The notes under the pieces were generated by a model. That model saw only the letters and a program-made list of their open reading frames with translations, ran no database searches and was not told the origin of the DNA. A DNA stretch of 64,000 nucleotides from Desulfonatronovibrio magnus (GTDB lineage: Bacteria; Desulfobacterota; Desulfovibrionia; Desulfovibrionales; Desulfonatronovibrionaceae), in NCBI RefSeq assembly GCF_000934755.1, contig NZ_KN882180.1, positions 1-64,000 of the forward strand, in the 5' to 3' direction. The position numbers and the translations under genes were made by a program. Positions 62,619 to 64,000 of the stretch are shown in pieces (the stretch's first letter is position 1; every line of letters starts with the position of its first letter).

Positions 62619-62954
62619 ATGAACATGACTTATGAAACCCTTCTTTTGCTGAGCCCTGAGCTTGGCTCAGAAGGCAGCAAAGAAGTGGTGGACACGCTGA
62701 CAGGCATCATTGATCGCGATGGTGGCCAGAGCATCACAATTGACGACTGGGGCATAAAGGAGCTTGCCTATCCAGTGCGCAAGCAGGTCAGAGGGCAGTA
62801 TATCCGTATGGAGTATACCCTTCCAGGGGATAAGGTGAATGAACTTGAAAGAAATATCAGAAACGCTGATGGAATTTTTAAGTTTTTGACAGTCAAGTTA
62901 GATCCCAAGGCCAAAGCTAAAGCCGAACAAAAGACCGAGTCCAAGGAGAGTTAA
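62619..62954 (+). CDS. rpsF: 30S ribosomal protein S6
   Basis: The 111-residue protein opens MTYETLLLLSPELGSEG and has WGIKELAYPVRKQVRGQYIR and FLTVKLDPKAK. It pairs with S18 on the small subunit. AAGGAGG precedes the start. It directly adjoins rpsR. Confidence 0.96.
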   Translation: MNMTYETLLLLSPELGSEGSKEVVDTLTGIIDRDGGQSITIDDWGIKELAYPVRKQVRGQYIRMEYTLPGDKVNELERNIRNADGIFKFLTVKLDPKAKAKAEQKTESKES

Positions 62955-63212
62955 ATGGCATTCAGAAAATTCGCCCCAAGAAAGAAATTTTGTCGTTTTT
63001 GTGCTAACAAGGAAATTCAGTTGGATTACAAGAATGTTGAGTTGCTTAATGATTTCATAACTGACCGTGGTAAAATCATTGCCCGCAGAATTACCGGCAC
63101 CTGCGCCAAACACCAGCGCAAGCTTACCGGAGAGATCAAAAAGTCCAGGCAGATGGCGCTGCTTATCTATACTGCCACGCACAGCAATCAGGTGCATAGA
63201 AGAACTATCTAA
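62955..63212 (+). CDS. rpsR: 30S ribosomal protein S18
   Basis: The 85-residue protein has [39 protein letters not shown] and TATHSNQVH. The FCRFC motif is of the zinc-type form. The start immediately follows the rpsF stop. Confidence 0.96.
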   Translation: MAFRKFAPRKKFCRFCANKEIQLDYKNVELLNDFITDRGKIIARRITGTCAKHQRKLTGEIKKSRQMALLIYTATHSNQVHRRTI

Positions 63213-63565
63213 GGCTGACTGTGCCCGCAATCCAGTTTAAATAAGGATCCTTAAGTTGGGGCGATAACCAGAATTTTCAGACTGAAGACTGAAGGCTGAA
63301 GAAAAAGGATTTTGGGTATTATTGCTCTTGTCAGGGTTAAAAATTTTCTTGTTTTTTTCTACAGGATTGAGGCAGTAAGTTACTAAGGCAAATAGTGCCC
63401 GCAACCCAGCTATTCTTTTGATTGCTTAAGACAAACAACAGTTAGTAAAGAATTTGTGTTGCAAATGTCATGTCCTCCTGAAAAAAATGGGCATCAAGAC
63501 TGGTTGATGCCTGTTAACATCAGATGTGACAGGACACACACATTCTTTGTTTCAGGAGTATAATT
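63213..63565. other. rpsR-rplI intergenic with repeat fragment and hairpin
   Basis: A CTGAAGACTGAAGGCTGAAG block (63250-63305) is the inverse of 24078-24125. A GGGCATCAAGACTGGTTGATGCC hairpin lies at 63489-63511. CAGGAGT precedes rplI. No gene was seen; rplI may have its own promoter. Confidence 0.6.
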
Positions 63566-64000
63566 ATGCAGATAATTTTAAGAGCAGACGTTGACAACCT
63601 TGGTCGGCTCGGAGATGTGGTCAAGGTTAAACCCGGCTATGGTCGCAATTATCTTATCCCTCAGGGATATGCCATGCCTGCTACCAAGGCCAATATGAAT
63701 GTATTTGAAAATGAGCGTAAAAAATTAGAAGCCAGAATGCAAAAAATCAGACAGGCTGCCCAGAGTCTGGCTGATCGCATAAATGCAGCCCACGTTATCA
63801 TCCCGGTTCGTGTTGGGGAGAATGAAAAGCTATACGGATCAGTAACTACAACTAATATCGGAGATGCCCTCACAGAAATGGGTATTGAACTTGACCGGCG
63901 CAAAATTGTTCTGGAAAATCCCATTCGTGCCCTGGGTGATTATACTGTAGAGGTTAAACTGCACCATGATATAAGCTGCTCCCTTAAGGTCAGCGTAATC
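63566..64000 (+). CDS. rplI: 50S ribosomal protein L9, 3' end outside window
   Basis: 145 codons are visible: MQIILRADVDNLGRLGDVVK, VKPGYGRNYLIPQGYAMPAT (the L9 signature), an internal long helix and a C-terminal domain (YGSVTTTNIGDAL). Full-length L9 is about 150 residues or more, so only the tail is missing. Confidence 0.96.
   Translation, partial: MQIILRADVDNLGRLGDVVKVKPGYGRNYLIPQGYAMPATKANMNVFENERKKLEARMQKIRQAAQSLADRINAAHVIIPVRVGENEKLYGSVTTTNIGDALTEMGIELDRRKIVLENPIRALGDYTVEVKLHHDISCSLKVSVI

Overview
The window looks like a chromosomal segment of a deltaproteobacterial sulfate reducer, most likely order Desulfovibrionales. This is inferred from gene content and order: an archaeal-type ADTH synthase, a purB-pyrE-lipoprotein-L,D-transpeptidase run, dut-argD-prmA, rpsF-rpsR-rplI, an FmdB zinc ribbon and abundant palindromic repeats. 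No rRNA, tRNA, CRISPR array or prophage was seen.

Layout. 1-1001: partial RAYT-type transposase and a decayed Rpn-family nuclease gene. 1069-6103 (minus): minor pseudopilins in an MshC/D-O-P-Q-like order, interrupted by a MntA-HepT toxin-antitoxin pair and a small inverted-repeat element. 7293-25033 (plus): an Ig-repeat lipoprotein, a c-di-GMP-I riboswitch with terminator, then a MSHA/type IV pilus machine (PilM-PilN fusion, PilO, PilP, secretin, ExeA-like ATPase, MshE-type ATPase, PilC/MshG, membrane protein, TPR protein, major pilin). 25.3-34.3 kb: accessory zone with a Phd-PIN pair, truncated IS66, truncated glycosyltransferase-like gene, coiled-coil protein, AAA/PD-(D/E)XK gene, Rpn fragment and dense repeats. 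34.4-64 kb: mostly housekeeping genes (FadL-like porin, DUF362 ferredoxin, purB, pyrE, RluA-type synthase, RsmF-like, ADTH synthase, moeA, prmA, argD, dut, glgP, tlyA, trmH, aroK, ispG, rpsF, rpsR, rplI) separated by repeats.

How it works together. The pilus locus appears to be under two c-di-GMP controls: an aptamer in the leader of the assembly operon, and a MshEN domain in the assembly ATPase. Most other novelty lies in the repeats: (i) about 180-bp MITEs with GTATCTGTTTAGCGC-type ends and 8-bp target duplications at four sites; (ii) small elements that fold into junctions with two triloop hairpins, covary between copies and interrupt other repeats; (iii) head-to-tail mosaics of about 50-290 bp modules; (iv) a roughly 31-nt optional module shared by unrelated repeat families.
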